Assembly: GCA_020047775.1 (NCBI GenBank)
Contig: JAIFNK010000320.1
Location: 1 to 9,984 of the forward strand
Direction: 5' to 3'
From: Akkermansia sp.
GTDB lineage: Bacteria > Verrucomicrobiota > Verrucomicrobiia > Verrucomicrobiales > Akkermansiaceae
DNA: 9,984 nt
Shown: one piece after another, positions 1-8,161 of the stretch
How positions within the stretch are numbered: position 1 is the first letter of the stretch
Layout: each line of letters opens with the position of its first letter
The notes under the pieces: model-generated
The model's input: only the letters and a program-made list of their open reading frames with translations
Told to the model about the DNA's origin: nothing
The model's database searches: none
Program-made: the position numbers and the translations under genes

Positions 1-545
1 CGGTTCTCGGTGTCGAACGACCACTTGCCGCCGACAGGGCTGCCGTCCGCTTCTAGCAGAAGACCCATCCGCTTCCGCTGGTGTTCGTAGAATTTCGCCA
101 TGAACGGCTTTTTCTTCGAAGCGAGGTGGGTTTCGAGGAACTCCGGCGGGCTGATGAAATTCGGTGAATCCCGGACGATGACTTGGATCCCGCGCTTCGT
201 GGCGAATCGGTTCACCCGCTTCATCAGGAGATGATCGGCGGGATCGGCGAGGTGGATTGTCGTGATGGCATCGGGGAGGATTCCCTCTAGCAATTCCGAG
301 CTGTCGGTGGTCGATCCGTCGGGAACTTCGATGTAATGGACGACATGGCCGGCCGCTTCGAGCTCGGCGGCAAAGGCTTTCATCGAGGCGCGGTGCAGCA
401 TGAGTTTCTGCCGGTGCATCGCCGCCGGCCAGTGCGGGTCGTTGCCGAAGAACAGCGGGTCTTCGATCAGGTAGATTTCCCGGCCTGTCGCGATCGCCGG
501 GTGGTTTTTGAAGAGCTGATGCGGGTAGATGAGCGTTGCTTCCAT
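1..545 (-). CDS. Photolyase/cryptochrome-family protein (iron-sulfur, DPRP type), N-terminal part
   Basis: This is the first 181 codons of a flavoprotein of the deoxyribodipyrimidine photolyase-related family, whose characterised members are iron-sulfur (6-4) photolyases and bacterial cryptochromes. The gene continues beyond the left edge, so the FAD-binding helical domain and the cysteines of the 4Fe-4S cluster are not visible. What is visible is the N-terminal alpha/beta antenna-binding domain: LIYPHQLFKNHP at residues 5-16, an IEDPLFF segment at 27-33, an LMLHRASMKAF helix at 48-58, a DPADHLLMKR segment at 101-110, and the diagnostic GGKWSFDTEN at 172-181. The ATG follows the stop of the SDR gene by one base and has no clear Shine-Dalgarno, which suggests translational coupling. 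Family assignment is strong. Whether it repairs (6-4) photoproducts, repairs cyclobutane dimers or only senses light cannot be told from this half. Confidence 0.9.
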   Translation of the reverse strand, partial: MEATLIYPHQLFKNHPAIATGREIYLIEDPLFFGNDPHWPAAMHRQKLMLHRASMKAFAAELEAAGHVVHYIEVPDGSTTDSSELLEGILPDAITTIHLADPADHLLMKRVNRFATKRGIQVIVRDSPNFISPPEFLETHLASKKKPFMAKFYEHQRKRMGLLLEADGSPVGGKWSFDTEN

Positions 546-546
546 T

Positions 547-1242
547 TCAAAAAGTGCGGACGGAGGAAAGCCCGCCGTCGGGACGGAGGATTTGGCCGGT
601 GAAGAACCTGGAGGCGTCGGAGAGAAGGAAGGCGACGAGTTGCGCGACGTCATCGGGGTCGCCGACTTGTTGGAGCGGATGGCGTTTGGCGGCGGCGTTC
701 TTTTTGACATCGGAGTTCAGGAGATTTCCGGCGAGCGGCGTGTCGGTAAGTGACGGAGCGATGGCGTTCACCCGGATCTTCGGAGCCAGCTCGGCGGCGA
801 GCGACAGCGTGAGTCCCTCGACCGCGCCCTTGGCGGCGGCGATGGAGGCGTGGAAGGAAAGTCCCTGGGCGACGGCGACGGTGGAAAACAAGACGACGGA
901 CGCGGAAGGTGCGGCTTTCAATGCGGGAAGTGCCGCCTGCAGCGTTGCGACCACACCGAGGCAGTTGATCCGGAAATCATTGAGGAAATCCTCCGGAGTG
1001 AGCCGGTGGAAGGGCTTCAAAGAGATGCTCCCGGGAAAATAGACAAATCCATCGAGCGTCGGCGGCAGCTGAAGCGCTCCGGGATTGAGGGCGTCGAAGG
1101 GCTGCACCGGGATGCCGAGCCCGGCCAGCGGGCCGGGGGTGCGGGTTGCCGCGATGAGCGAATTTCCCTGCGCCTGCAACAAGCGCGCCGTGGCCAAGCC
1201 GATCCCCGAGTTTCCGCCGATCATCAATATCGTTTTAGCCAT
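547..1242 (-). CDS. SDR-fold oxidoreductase-like protein coupled to the photolyase-type gene
   Basis: A 231-residue protein with a Rossmann fold of the short-chain dehydrogenase/reductase family. The nucleotide-binding loop is GGNSGIG at residues 9-15. The family's structural Asn is probably in RINCLG (91-96), strand 5 ends in VVLFS with the expected catalytic Ser at 120, and the IAPSLTDTPLA segment (161-171) and C-terminal PDGG (221-224) are typical. The YxxxK active site is altered: Lys138 is present, but the Tyr position four residues before it is Ile134, in HASIAAAKGAVEG. It may therefore bind NAD(P) without ordinary dehydrogenase chemistry. I chose the ATG at 1242 because the protein then begins MAKTILMIGG, directly at the first strand; a TTG at 1275 would only add an unstructured leader. 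No clear Shine-Dalgarno is seen. The next gene starts one base after the TGA, so the two are probably one transcript. The substrate is unknown. Confidence 0.88.
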   Translation of the reverse strand: MAKTILMIGGNSGIGLATARLLQAQGNSLIAATRTPGPLAGLGIPVQPFDALNPGALQLPPTLDGFVYFPGSISLKPFHRLTPEDFLNDFRINCLGVVATLQAALPALKAAPSASVVLFSTVAVAQGLSFHASIAAAKGAVEGLTLSLAAELAPKIRVNAIAPSLTDTPLAGNLLNSDVKKNAAAKRHPLQQVGDPDDVAQLVAFLLSDASRFFTGQILRPDGGLSSVRTF

Positions 1243-1330
1243 GGGCGAAAGTGGGGCGCGAACCGTGCCGGTCAAGGTGCTGAAATATTTCTTCTAAGGA
1301 ATCCTCGTTTAGGGTGTCATAGTCCTTGTT
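1243..1330. promoter_or_regulatory. Divergent intergenic region, with a 10-bp palindrome
   Basis: These 88 bases separate the minus-strand SDR/photolyase unit from the plus-strand macroglobulin gene, so promoters for both should lie here or overlap the gene starts. The stretch is less GC-rich in its middle. A perfect 10-bp palindrome, GAAATATTTC, lies at 1282-1291, about 40 bases from each start codon. I see no convincing -35/-10 pair in either direction and no Shine-Dalgarno before either ATG. That the region holds promoters is inferred from gene orientation; the palindrome as an operator is only a possibility. Confidence 0.4.
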
Positions 1331-4300
1331 ATGAAACCTTTGGCTTGGATTTTACTGATCGTCTTCTTTTTCCCCCTCCAACTCATGGCCCAAGACCCGG
1401 ACGCCCTTCGCAAGGAACGCGACAAACTCGTGGAGCGCGGGATGTGGCGGGAGGCTTTGGATTTCTACGGGGAAAAGCTGATGCCAATCCCGGACGGAAA
1501 ATCCGATCTGGACCTGAGAATGGCGGTCGAGGTGATCCGCAGACAAAATGTGTGGGGCGAGTTTGATGGCCTCGTCGAGCGCGCGGTTTCCACTCACCCT
1601 GCGAATGCGATGCTGTTGGTGCAGGCGGCGGCATCCTATCAGTCGGCATCGCATTCCGGCCGGCTTGTCGCCGGAGAGTTCGAGCGCGGCGGAGGGTCGC
1701 GTTACGGGAACCGTTCGATGGGGCCGGATGAGGTTCCGGAGGCTTCGGCCGGTGCATGGGTGGATACGGGTTATCGCGATCACATCCGGTCGCTGCAATT
1801 GCTCCGTGAAGCGATCGGCAAGTCACAAAACGACAGCGAACGCCTCCATGCGTGGGAAATTTTCTCGCGAGTCCAAAGCGGGGATGCTTGGAAACTCCAA
1901 ACGCTGACTCCCATCGATACTCTTCCCGAGTGGGGCGAACCCGGGCCGGAAGGCGGCACCGAAGGCGCACCGTGGGCGAAGGACGGGCCCGTGCTTTACG
2001 AGGTTCCCGCCTCCTGGGAGACGGCGAAAAACGACGGCGAGCGCTGGCGTTTTGCGCTGGCGGAACGCGTCCGGCTCAAGCCCGGGAAGGCGGGTGAAGT
2101 CACGAAGGAACTCGCGGATTTCTCCCGCTCGCAATTTGGCACCGAGACTCTCTCGTCCTACGGTTGGTGGCGGCAACAGGATCCTGATAGCGCGAAGGGG
2201 ATTCTCGAAATGGACACGCTCGCCGAGGACGAGTGCCTCGCGAAAACCTCCGATGGCGTCCGCCGGTTCAAGCTGCCGGCCAACCAACATTTCATCGCGC
2301 TCTATCGCTCGATCATGAATGAAAACGAGCAGGCCGGAGACGCGCTCGTCCAGGTGTTCCTGAACCGCCGCCAATACGACAAGGCCCGCGAAGTGCTGGA
2401 GCAGACCATCGCCAAACACGGCCCCGGCAATGACGACCAGCGCAAGAAGCTGCTTAAACAAATCACCGGCAATTGGGGCCGCTTCGAGCGCGCCGAGACC
2501 GTGCCCGCCGGAGTGAAACCGAAGTTGCCGCTGGTGTTCCGCAACGCCTCCGCCATCAAGCTAACCGCAGCGCCCGTGGACATGGAGGCGGTGCTCAAGG
2601 ACACGCTCGCCTATCTGAAAAGCAATCCCGGAAATCTTGACGGGCAGCGAGTCAATCCCTCGCAGATCGCCAGCCGGCTCATCGCGGGAAAGGCGGAGAA
2701 ATACATCGGGAATGTTTCCACCACGTGGGAAGCCAAACTCACGCCCCGTGAGAAACACCGTGACACCCGCGCCGACCTGGAAGTGCCGCTGGACAAGGCT
2801 GGCGCCTGGTGGATCACCGGAAAAACCGACGGCGGCAACGAGTTCCACACGCTCGTCTGGATCGTGGATTCCGTGCTGGTCCAGAACGACGTGGGCGGCA
2901 AAAAACAATGGTGGGTCGCTGATGCCGCGGGCGGTGCGCCGGTGGCGGGTTCGCAAATCGAGTTCTTCGGCTATCGGGCGATCTATCAGGAGCGCGGCAC
3001 TCCGCTCGGCCGGCGGATGGATGTCCGCACCAAGGAGTTTGCACGCAGCACCGATGAGGAGGGGAAAACGCTGCTCAAGCCGGGTGATTGGGACAACGAA
3101 TTCCAGTGGCTGGCCATCGCGCGCAAGGAGGGCCGAGCCACGGCGTTTTTCGGATTCCTGCCCTATTATGTCGAAGCCCCGCAGCTTGAGAACGGCAACC
3201 GCGACATCGCGTATGGCATCTCGGACCGCCCGCTCTACAAACCCGGCGACACGGCGCATTTGAAATTCTACCTCCGCAATGTCGGCTATTTCGAACCGGA
3301 CGAATCACGCTGGGCGAATCAAACCGGCACACTCGTCCTTTTCAACGGCCGCGGCGAGGAGGCGATGAAACTCCCGAATCTCAAGACCGACGCACTGGGC
3401 GCGGTGGAGAGCGAAGTGATCATTCCCAAGGATTCGGTGTTAGGAAACTGGAGTGCGGTGTTTCAAATCGTCGACCGGATTTCCGCATCTGTTAGCCTGC
3501 GGGTCGAGGAATACCGCAAGCCGGAATACGAGGTGAAGGTCGAGGCCCCGGACGCGCCGGTGAAGCTCGGTGACAAATTCACGGCGACCGTCAAAGCGAC
3601 CTATTTCCACGGCTCGCCGGTGCGCAATGCGAACGTCGAGATCATCGTGAAACGCAGTTCGATCACGGAACGCTGGTTTCCGGTCTGGCGCTGGGATTGG
3701 CTCTATGGCCCCGGCGCGTGGTGGAATGGCAGCGAGGCATCCTGGCATCCGACGTGGAAAAGCTGGGGCTGCATCCCGCCGCATCCGCCGTGGTGGCAGG
3801 GTGACCGTTGGACGCCGGATGAGTTAGTCATCAAGCGGAATGTCCCGATCGGTCCCGACGGCACGGCCAAGATCGAAATCGACACCGCGCCCGCCAAGCT
3901 GGTGCAGGGCGACATGGATGCGAAATACACCATCGAGGCCCGCGTGGTGGACGCCTCGCGCCGTGAGGAGCGTGGCACCGGTTCGGTGATCGCCGCGCGC
4001 AAGCCGTTTGAGGTGGTGGTGTGGACGGACCGGGGATATGCCCGTGCCGGTGAGCAGGTGGAGGCGTCGATTTCCGCCGCGACGCTGGCCGGGAAACCAG
4101 TCGTCGGAGCAAAAGGAAAACTCGTCATTTTCAAACTCACCAGCGGGGAAAACGGCCGCATCGAGGAGAAGGAAATTCAGTCATTCCCGGTGGAGACCGA
4201 TGCGCAAGGCGAAGTGAAACAACGCTTCGCCGCGCCCGCCACCGGACAGTATCGTTTGGCGGCGAGCTTGTCGTTCAAGGACGGTGATCCGGCAGAAGGC

Positions 4301-7300
4301 GCGACGATTCTCAACGTCCACGGCCCCGGTCGCGCCGATCCGGCGGACTGGCGTTTCAGCCCGCTCGAACTGGTGGCTGACAAGACGACCTACTCCGCCG
4401 GCGAGACCGTCAAGCTCCGCGTGAACAGCGACAAGGACAACGGCAACGTCTGGTTGTTCCTCCACATCGCGGGCTCTTCCGGTCGCGAGGCCCGCCGCAT
4501 CCGGCTCGATGGTAAAAGCCTGGAAGTCGATGTCCCGCTGGATCTGCGAGATATGCCTAACATGTTCATCGAGGGTGTCAGCGTCCACGGCGCGAAGGTC
4601 CACACCGCGGTCCGGCAGATCCTGCTGCCGCCGGTTAGCAAGGTTGTCGAAGTCACGCTGGAGCCCGCGAAGAACCGGGTGAAGCCGCGCGAAACCTCGG
4701 CCCTGCGCGTCACCTTGCGCGATGCCGATGGCAAACCGGTCACCGGCACCGCCGTGCTGTCGGTTTATGACAAGTCGCTCGAAGCGATCACCGGCGGTTC
4801 CAACGTCGGGAAGATCCACGAGAATTTCTGGACGTGGAAGAACAACTATTATCCGGGACAGAGTGCTGATTCCATTCCGGATTCCCCGGGAAACCTGCTC
4901 CGTCCGAAAATCGTCGGGATGCAGTCGCTCGGGCGTTTCGGGGATGAGAGCCGTTATCTTGGTGGTCGTGGAATGGGCTTCGGCAGTGGCGGGGCGATGA
5001 GGGCCAAGGGGGGTAACCGCATGATGGAAGGCGATATTGTTTTAGAGTCGCCAAAGCTGATGGCCGCTCCGGCAGCCATGGAAGACAAGATGGCAGGAGA
5101 ATCCGCGCCTGCCGCCAATCCCATCCTCGTCCGCAAGGACTTCGCCGATCTCTTGAAATGGTCCGGCGCGATCCAGGCCGATGCCGATGGCCGCGCCGAG
5201 ATTCCGCTGGAATTCCCGGACAACCTCACCACCTGGAAAGCCCGCGTCTGGGTGCTGGGCAAAGGCACGCAAGTCGGTGAAGGCAGCGCGGAAATCATCA
5301 CTTCCAAGGAGTTGCTCGTCCGGTTGCAAGCACCGCGTTTCCTGGTAGAACGCGACGAATCGGTCTTCAGCGCGATCGTCCAGAACGACCATGACGCGCC
5401 AAAGACGGTAAAGGTTTCACTCGAGCTGGATGGCAAGAACCTTGAAGCGATCGACGGCGCGCCGCAGACCGTGGAAATCGCCGCGAAGTCGGAAGCCCGC
5501 GTCGATTGGCGGGTGAAGGCGCTGCGCGAAGGCGAGGCGACGTTCCGCATGCGCGCCGATTCCGGCGACGATGGCGATGCAGTCGAGCGCAAGCTGCCGG
5601 TGCTCGTGCACGGCATGTCGCGCCAGGACGCGTGGAGCCGCGCGGTCGAACCGGGCGCGGATTCCGCGAAGATCCAAATCGAAGTGCCCGAGCAGCGGCG
5701 GCCGGACCAATCGAAGTTGACCGTTCGTTTTTCACCGACCATCGCCGGCGCGGTGGTGGATGCGATTCCCTATCTGGCGAGCTATCCGCACGGCTGCACG
5801 GAGCAGACACTGAACCGTTTCGTGCCGGCCGTGATCGCCCAACAGATGTTGCGCGATCTCAAGATCAACCTCGCGGAAGTGAAGGCGAAGCGCACCAACC
5901 TCAATCCGCAGGAACTCGGCAATGCCGCCGACCGCGCGGCGCAGTGGAAACAATGGCAGACGAACCCGGTCTTCGACGAGGTCGAGATGGAGAAGATGGT
6001 GGCGAAGGGGATCGAAAAACTCATGTCGATGCAGAACTCCGACGGCGGTTGGGGCTGGTTTTCCGGCTTCCGCGAGGTTTCCGGGCCGCACACCACGGCG
6101 GTGGTGGTGCACGGATTGTTAGTCGCCAAGCAAAACGGCGCGAAGATTCCGGAGGTGATGTTGAACTCCGGCATCGGCTGGCTGATGGGGTATGAGCGCA
6201 AGCAAACCGCCGCGCTGCAACTTCATGTCGAGCGCGAGGCCTTGCGCAAGGAAGGCAAGAAGATCAAGGACTCGAACAAGCATGAAAAATCCACGTGCGA
6301 TGCGATGGACGCGTTCGTCCGGCTCGTTCTCGGCGAGGCCAAGCGCGACTCGGAGCCGATGCTCGCGTTTCTCTATCGGGACCGCATCGATCTGCCGGTT
6401 TACGCCAAGTGCCTGCTCGGTTTGGAACAACATCGCAAGGGCGACGAAGCGCGCCGTGATGAAGTGATGAAAATGATTTCCCAATACCTGAAGCGCGATG
6501 CCGGGAATCAGACGGCTTATCTCGATCTGCAGAACACGAATTACTGGTGGAACTGGTATGGCAGCGAGGTCGAGGCGCACGCGTGGTATCTCAAGCTGCT
6601 CGCCGCCGTGAAGCCTCAGGACGCGGATACGCGCGGCTTGGTGAAGTATCTGGTGAACAACCGCAAACACGCGACTTACTGGGAATCGACGCGCGACACG
6701 GCATTCGCCATCGAGGCCATCGCCAGCTATTTCAAAGCCAGCGGTGAGGACGCGCCGGAGATGGAAGTGGATGTCCTGCTCGACGGAAAATCGCTGCGCA
6801 AGGTTTCCATCAACCGGGAGAACCTCTTCACCTTCGACGGCACGGTCACCCTCACCGGCGACGCGGTGACCACGGGGAAACATGAGATTGAATTGAAGAA
6901 GTCCGGCAAGGGAACGCTTTATGCGAACGCCTATCTGGAAGTCTTCACGCTCGAAGACAAACTCCGCGCCGCCGGGCTGGAGGTGAAAGTCCAGCGCCGC
7001 ATTTCCAAACTCATCGCCCTGGAAAAGGAAACCGAGGTGCCGGATTCCACGGGCTTGGTGGTGAAACAACAAGTCGAGCGGTTCCGCCGAGAGCTGCTGG
7101 TGGACGGGGCGAAACTGGCATCAGGCGACCGCGTGGAAGTGGAGCTGATCCTTGAGAGCAAGAACGACTACGAGTATCTGATTTTCTCCGATGCCAAGGC
7201 CGCCGGATTCGAAGCGCTCGACGCGTTGAGCGGCTACGTCGGCGGCGATGGGCTGAGCGCCTACATGGAGCCACGCGACCAGACGGTGGACTTCTTCATC

Positions 7301-7453
7301 CGCGCCCTGCCGCGGGGGACTAACACGCTACGCTATCAACTCCGCGCCGAGGCACCCGGGATTTATAAAGCACTGCCCGCCACGGCGGAGGCGATGTATG
7401 CGCCCGAGTTGAGAGGAAACTCGGAGGATTTGAAATTGGAAATCTCCAAATAG
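1331..7453 (+). CDS. Large exported alpha-2-macroglobulin family protein with CTEQ thioester
   Basis: A 2040-residue bacterial alpha-2-macroglobulin (YfaS/ECAM relatives), thought to trap attacking proteases in the envelope by a bait region and a reactive Cys-Gln thioester. Residues 1-20 form a Sec signal peptide ending LQLMA, with no lipobox Cys, so the product is probably soluble in the periplasm or secreted rather than a lipoprotein. Residues about 22-390 look helical and TPR-like (for example REALDFYGEKL and YDKAREVLEQTI). Macroglobulin domains follow: an MG1-like start at PLVFRNASAIKL (400-411), MG2 at DRPLYKPGDTAHLKF (from 632), MG3-like after EEYRKPEYEVKV, and a bait-region-type domain at DKTTYSAGETVKL (from 1017). 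The A2M domain motif NLTTWKARVWV starts at 1298. The thioester HGCTEQT has Cys1489 and Gln1492, followed by an alpha-toroid segment with DGGWGWF and a C-terminal receptor-binding-like domain ending with MYAPELRGN near the stop. Two odd segments are a Trp-rich insertion (782-827) and a Gly/Met-rich linker (1201-1264). No pbpC-like partner gene is adjacent. The start fits the signal peptide; no Shine-Dalgarno is seen. Confidence 0.95.
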   Translation: MKPLAWILLIVFFFPLQLMAQDPDALRKERDKLVERGMWREALDFYGEKLMPIPDGKSDLDLRMAVEVIRRQNVWGEFDGLVERAVSTHPANAMLLVQAAASYQSASHSGRLVAGEFERGGGSRYGNRSMGPDEVPEASAGAWVDTGYRDHIRSLQLLREAIGKSQNDSERLHAWEIFSRVQSGDAWKLQTLTPIDTLPEWGEPGPEGGTEGAPWAKDGPVLYEVPASWETAKNDGERWRFALAERVRLKPGKAGEVTKELADFSRSQFGTETLSSYGWWRQQDPDSAKGILEMDTLAEDECLAKTSDGVRRFKLPANQHFIALYRSIMNENEQAGDALVQVFLNRRQYDKAREVLEQTIAKHGPGNDDQRKKLLKQITGNWGRFERAETVPAGVKPKLPLVFRNASAIKLTAAPVDMEAVLKDTLAYLKSNPGNLDGQRVNPSQIASRLIAGKAEKYIGNVSTTWEAKLTPREKHRDTRADLEVPLDKAGAWWITGKTDGGNEFHTLVWIVDSVLVQNDVGGKKQWWVADAAGGAPVAGSQIEFFGYRAIYQERGTPLGRRMDVRTKEFARSTDEEGKTLLKPGDWDNEFQWLAIARKEGRATAFFGFLPYYVEAPQLENGNRDIAYGISDRPLYKPGDTAHLKFYLRNVGYFEPDESRWANQTGTLVLFNGRGEEAMKLPNLKTDALGAVESEVIIPKDSVLGNWSAVFQIVDRISASVSLRVEEYRKPEYEVKVEAPDAPVKLGDKFTATVKATYFHGSPVRNANVEIIVKRSSITERWFPVWRWDWLYGPGAWWNGSEASWHPTWKSWGCIPPHPPWWQGDRWTPDELVIKRNVPIGPDGTAKIEIDTAPAKLVQGDMDAKYTIEARVVDASRREERGTGSVIAARKPFEVVVWTDRGYARAGEQVEASISAATLAGKPVVGAKGKLVIFKLTSGENGRIEEKEIQSFPVETDAQGEVKQRFAAPATGQYRLAASLSFKDGDPAEGATILNVHGPGRADPADWRFSPLELVADKTTYSAGETVKLRVNSDKDNGNVWLFLHIAGSSGREARRIRLDGKSLEVDVPLDLRDMPNMFIEGVSVHGAKVHTAVRQILLPPVSKVVEVTLEPAKNRVKPRETSALRVTLRDADGKPVTGTAVLSVYDKSLEAITGGSNVGKIHENFWTWKNNYYPGQSADSIPDSPGNLLRPKIVGMQSLGRFGDESRYLGGRGMGFGSGGAMRAKGGNRMMEGDIVLESPKLMAAPAAMEDKMAGESAPAANPILVRKDFADLLKWSGAIQADADGRAEIPLEFPDNLTTWKARVWVLGKGTQVGEGSAEIITSKELLVRLQAPRFLVERDESVFSAIVQNDHDAPKTVKVSLELDGKNLEAIDGAPQTVEIAAKSEARVDWRVKALREGEATFRMRADSGDDGDAVERKLPVLVHGMSRQDAWSRAVEPGADSAKIQIEVPEQRRPDQSKLTVRFSPTIAGAVVDAIPYLASYPHGCTEQTLNRFVPAVIAQQMLRDLKINLAEVKAKRTNLNPQELGNAADRAAQWKQWQTNPVFDEVEMEKMVAKGIEKLMSMQNSDGGWGWFSGFREVSGPHTTAVVVHGLLVAKQNGAKIPEVMLNSGIGWLMGYERKQTAALQLHVEREALRKEGKKIKDSNKHEKSTCDAMDAFVRLVLGEAKRDSEPMLAFLYRDRIDLPVYAKCLLGLEQHRKGDEARRDEVMKMISQYLKRDAGNQTAYLDLQNTNYWWNWYGSEVEAHAWYLKLLAAVKPQDADTRGLVKYLVNNRKHATYWESTRDTAFAIEAIASYFKASGEDAPEMEVDVLLDGKSLRKVSINRENLFTFDGTVTLTGDAVTTGKHEIELKKSGKGTLYANAYLEVFTLEDKLRAAGLEVKVQRRISKLIALEKETEVPDSTGLVVKQQVERFRRELLVDGAKLASGDRVEVELILESKNDYEYLIFSDAKAAGFEALDALSGYVGGDGLSAYMEPRDQTVDFFIRALPRGTNTLRYQLRAEAPGIYKALPATAEAMYAPELRGNSEDLKLEISK

Positions 7454-7459
7454 CGAATC

Positions 7460-8161
7460 GTGATAGTGTTGGGACTGCTTCAGGCTGCTTTGATCGTCGG
7501 TCTGCTGGTGAACCGGGCCAAGCGGCGCAACCGTGAGGCGGAGGCTACGCTGATCGCCGAAATCTCCTCGAAGTTTGTCAACTTTCCGGCTGCCGAAGTG
7601 GATCGCGAGATCTTCGCCGCCCAACGCCGGATCTGCGAGTTGATGGACATCGACATCATCGTGCTGTGGCAGTGGTCGGATCAGAAATCCGGTTCGTTCA
7701 CCGCCACCCACTTCTATTCGTTACAGCACGGTCCCCAGACACGGATCGAGTTGGTGGAGGAGGATTTTCCATGGGTCAGGCAGGAAATCCTGGCCGGGAG
7801 GGTTGTGGTTCAACGCTCGCTGGCGGAGATGCCGGCCGCGGTCGCCAATGACCGGGAGGCTTCGCGCCGGGCGAGCGTGAAGTCCTTCCTGACGCTCCCG
7901 CTGTCGCTGGGCGGCGAAACACCCATCGGTGTCATCAGTTTCAACACCACCCGCCGGGAGCGCGACTGGTCGCCCGCGCTGGTCGAACGACTGCACCTGG
8001 TCGCGGAGATTGTCACCAACGCCTTGGCTCGCAAGAAGGCGGACCAGGATCTGCACGAGAGCGAGGACAGCATCCGGCTCGCCATGGAACAGACGATGGA
8101 ACTACGCAACGAGCTCGCGCATACCGGCCGCGTCACCCTGCCTGTGATTCCCCACTCATGA
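7460..8161 (+). CDS. Membrane-anchored GAF fragment of a sensor histidine kinase (catalytic domains missing)
   Basis: An open frame of 233 codons. It begins directly with one transmembrane helix (about residues 2-17, VLGLLQAALIVGLLV), then a basic NRAKRRNREAEA stop-transfer and linker, a GAF domain (about 30-192, with ICELMDIDIIVLWQW, EDFPWVRQEILAGR and SFLTLPLSLGGETPIG), and a coiled segment. In kinases of this type the helix is preceded by a periplasmic sensor region and the GAF domain is followed by PAS, HisKA and HATPase domains. Here the PAS seems to be missing between IRLAMEQT and MELRNELAH. The frame then jumps from the start of the HisKA helix (HTGRVTL, 221-227) to what looks like a kinase C-terminus (LPVIPHS). 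No phospho-acceptor His box or ATP-binding N/G boxes remain, so it cannot be a kinase. The GTG start lies two codons after the macroglobulin TAG, in the same frame, with no ribosome site. The stop overlaps the next ATG (ATGA). It is most likely a remnant; a small membrane GAF protein is possible. Confidence 0.7.
   Translation: MIVLGLLQAALIVGLLVNRAKRRNREAEATLIAEISSKFVNFPAAEVDREIFAAQRRICELMDIDIIVLWQWSDQKSGSFTATHFYSLQHGPQTRIELVEEDFPWVRQEILAGRVVVQRSLAEMPAAVANDREASRRASVKSFLTLPLSLGGETPIGVISFNTTRRERDWSPALVERLHLVAEIVTNALARKKADQDLHESEDSIRLAMEQTMELRNELAHTGRVTLPVIPHS

Noticed and set aside
850..1566. A 238-codon plus-strand frame covering the SDR gene start, the intergenic region and the macroglobulin start
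   Set aside because: It runs antisense to the SDR gene and overlaps the macroglobulin signal peptide in another frame; the product is low-complexity Arg/Gly-rich with no similarity I recognise.
6119..7072. A 317-codon minus-strand open frame inside the macroglobulin gene
   Set aside because: It lies entirely opposite conserved thioester-domain and C-terminal coding sequence and has no domain signature. The same applies to the shorter antisense frames at 1823-2461, 2561-3259 and 4181-4819.
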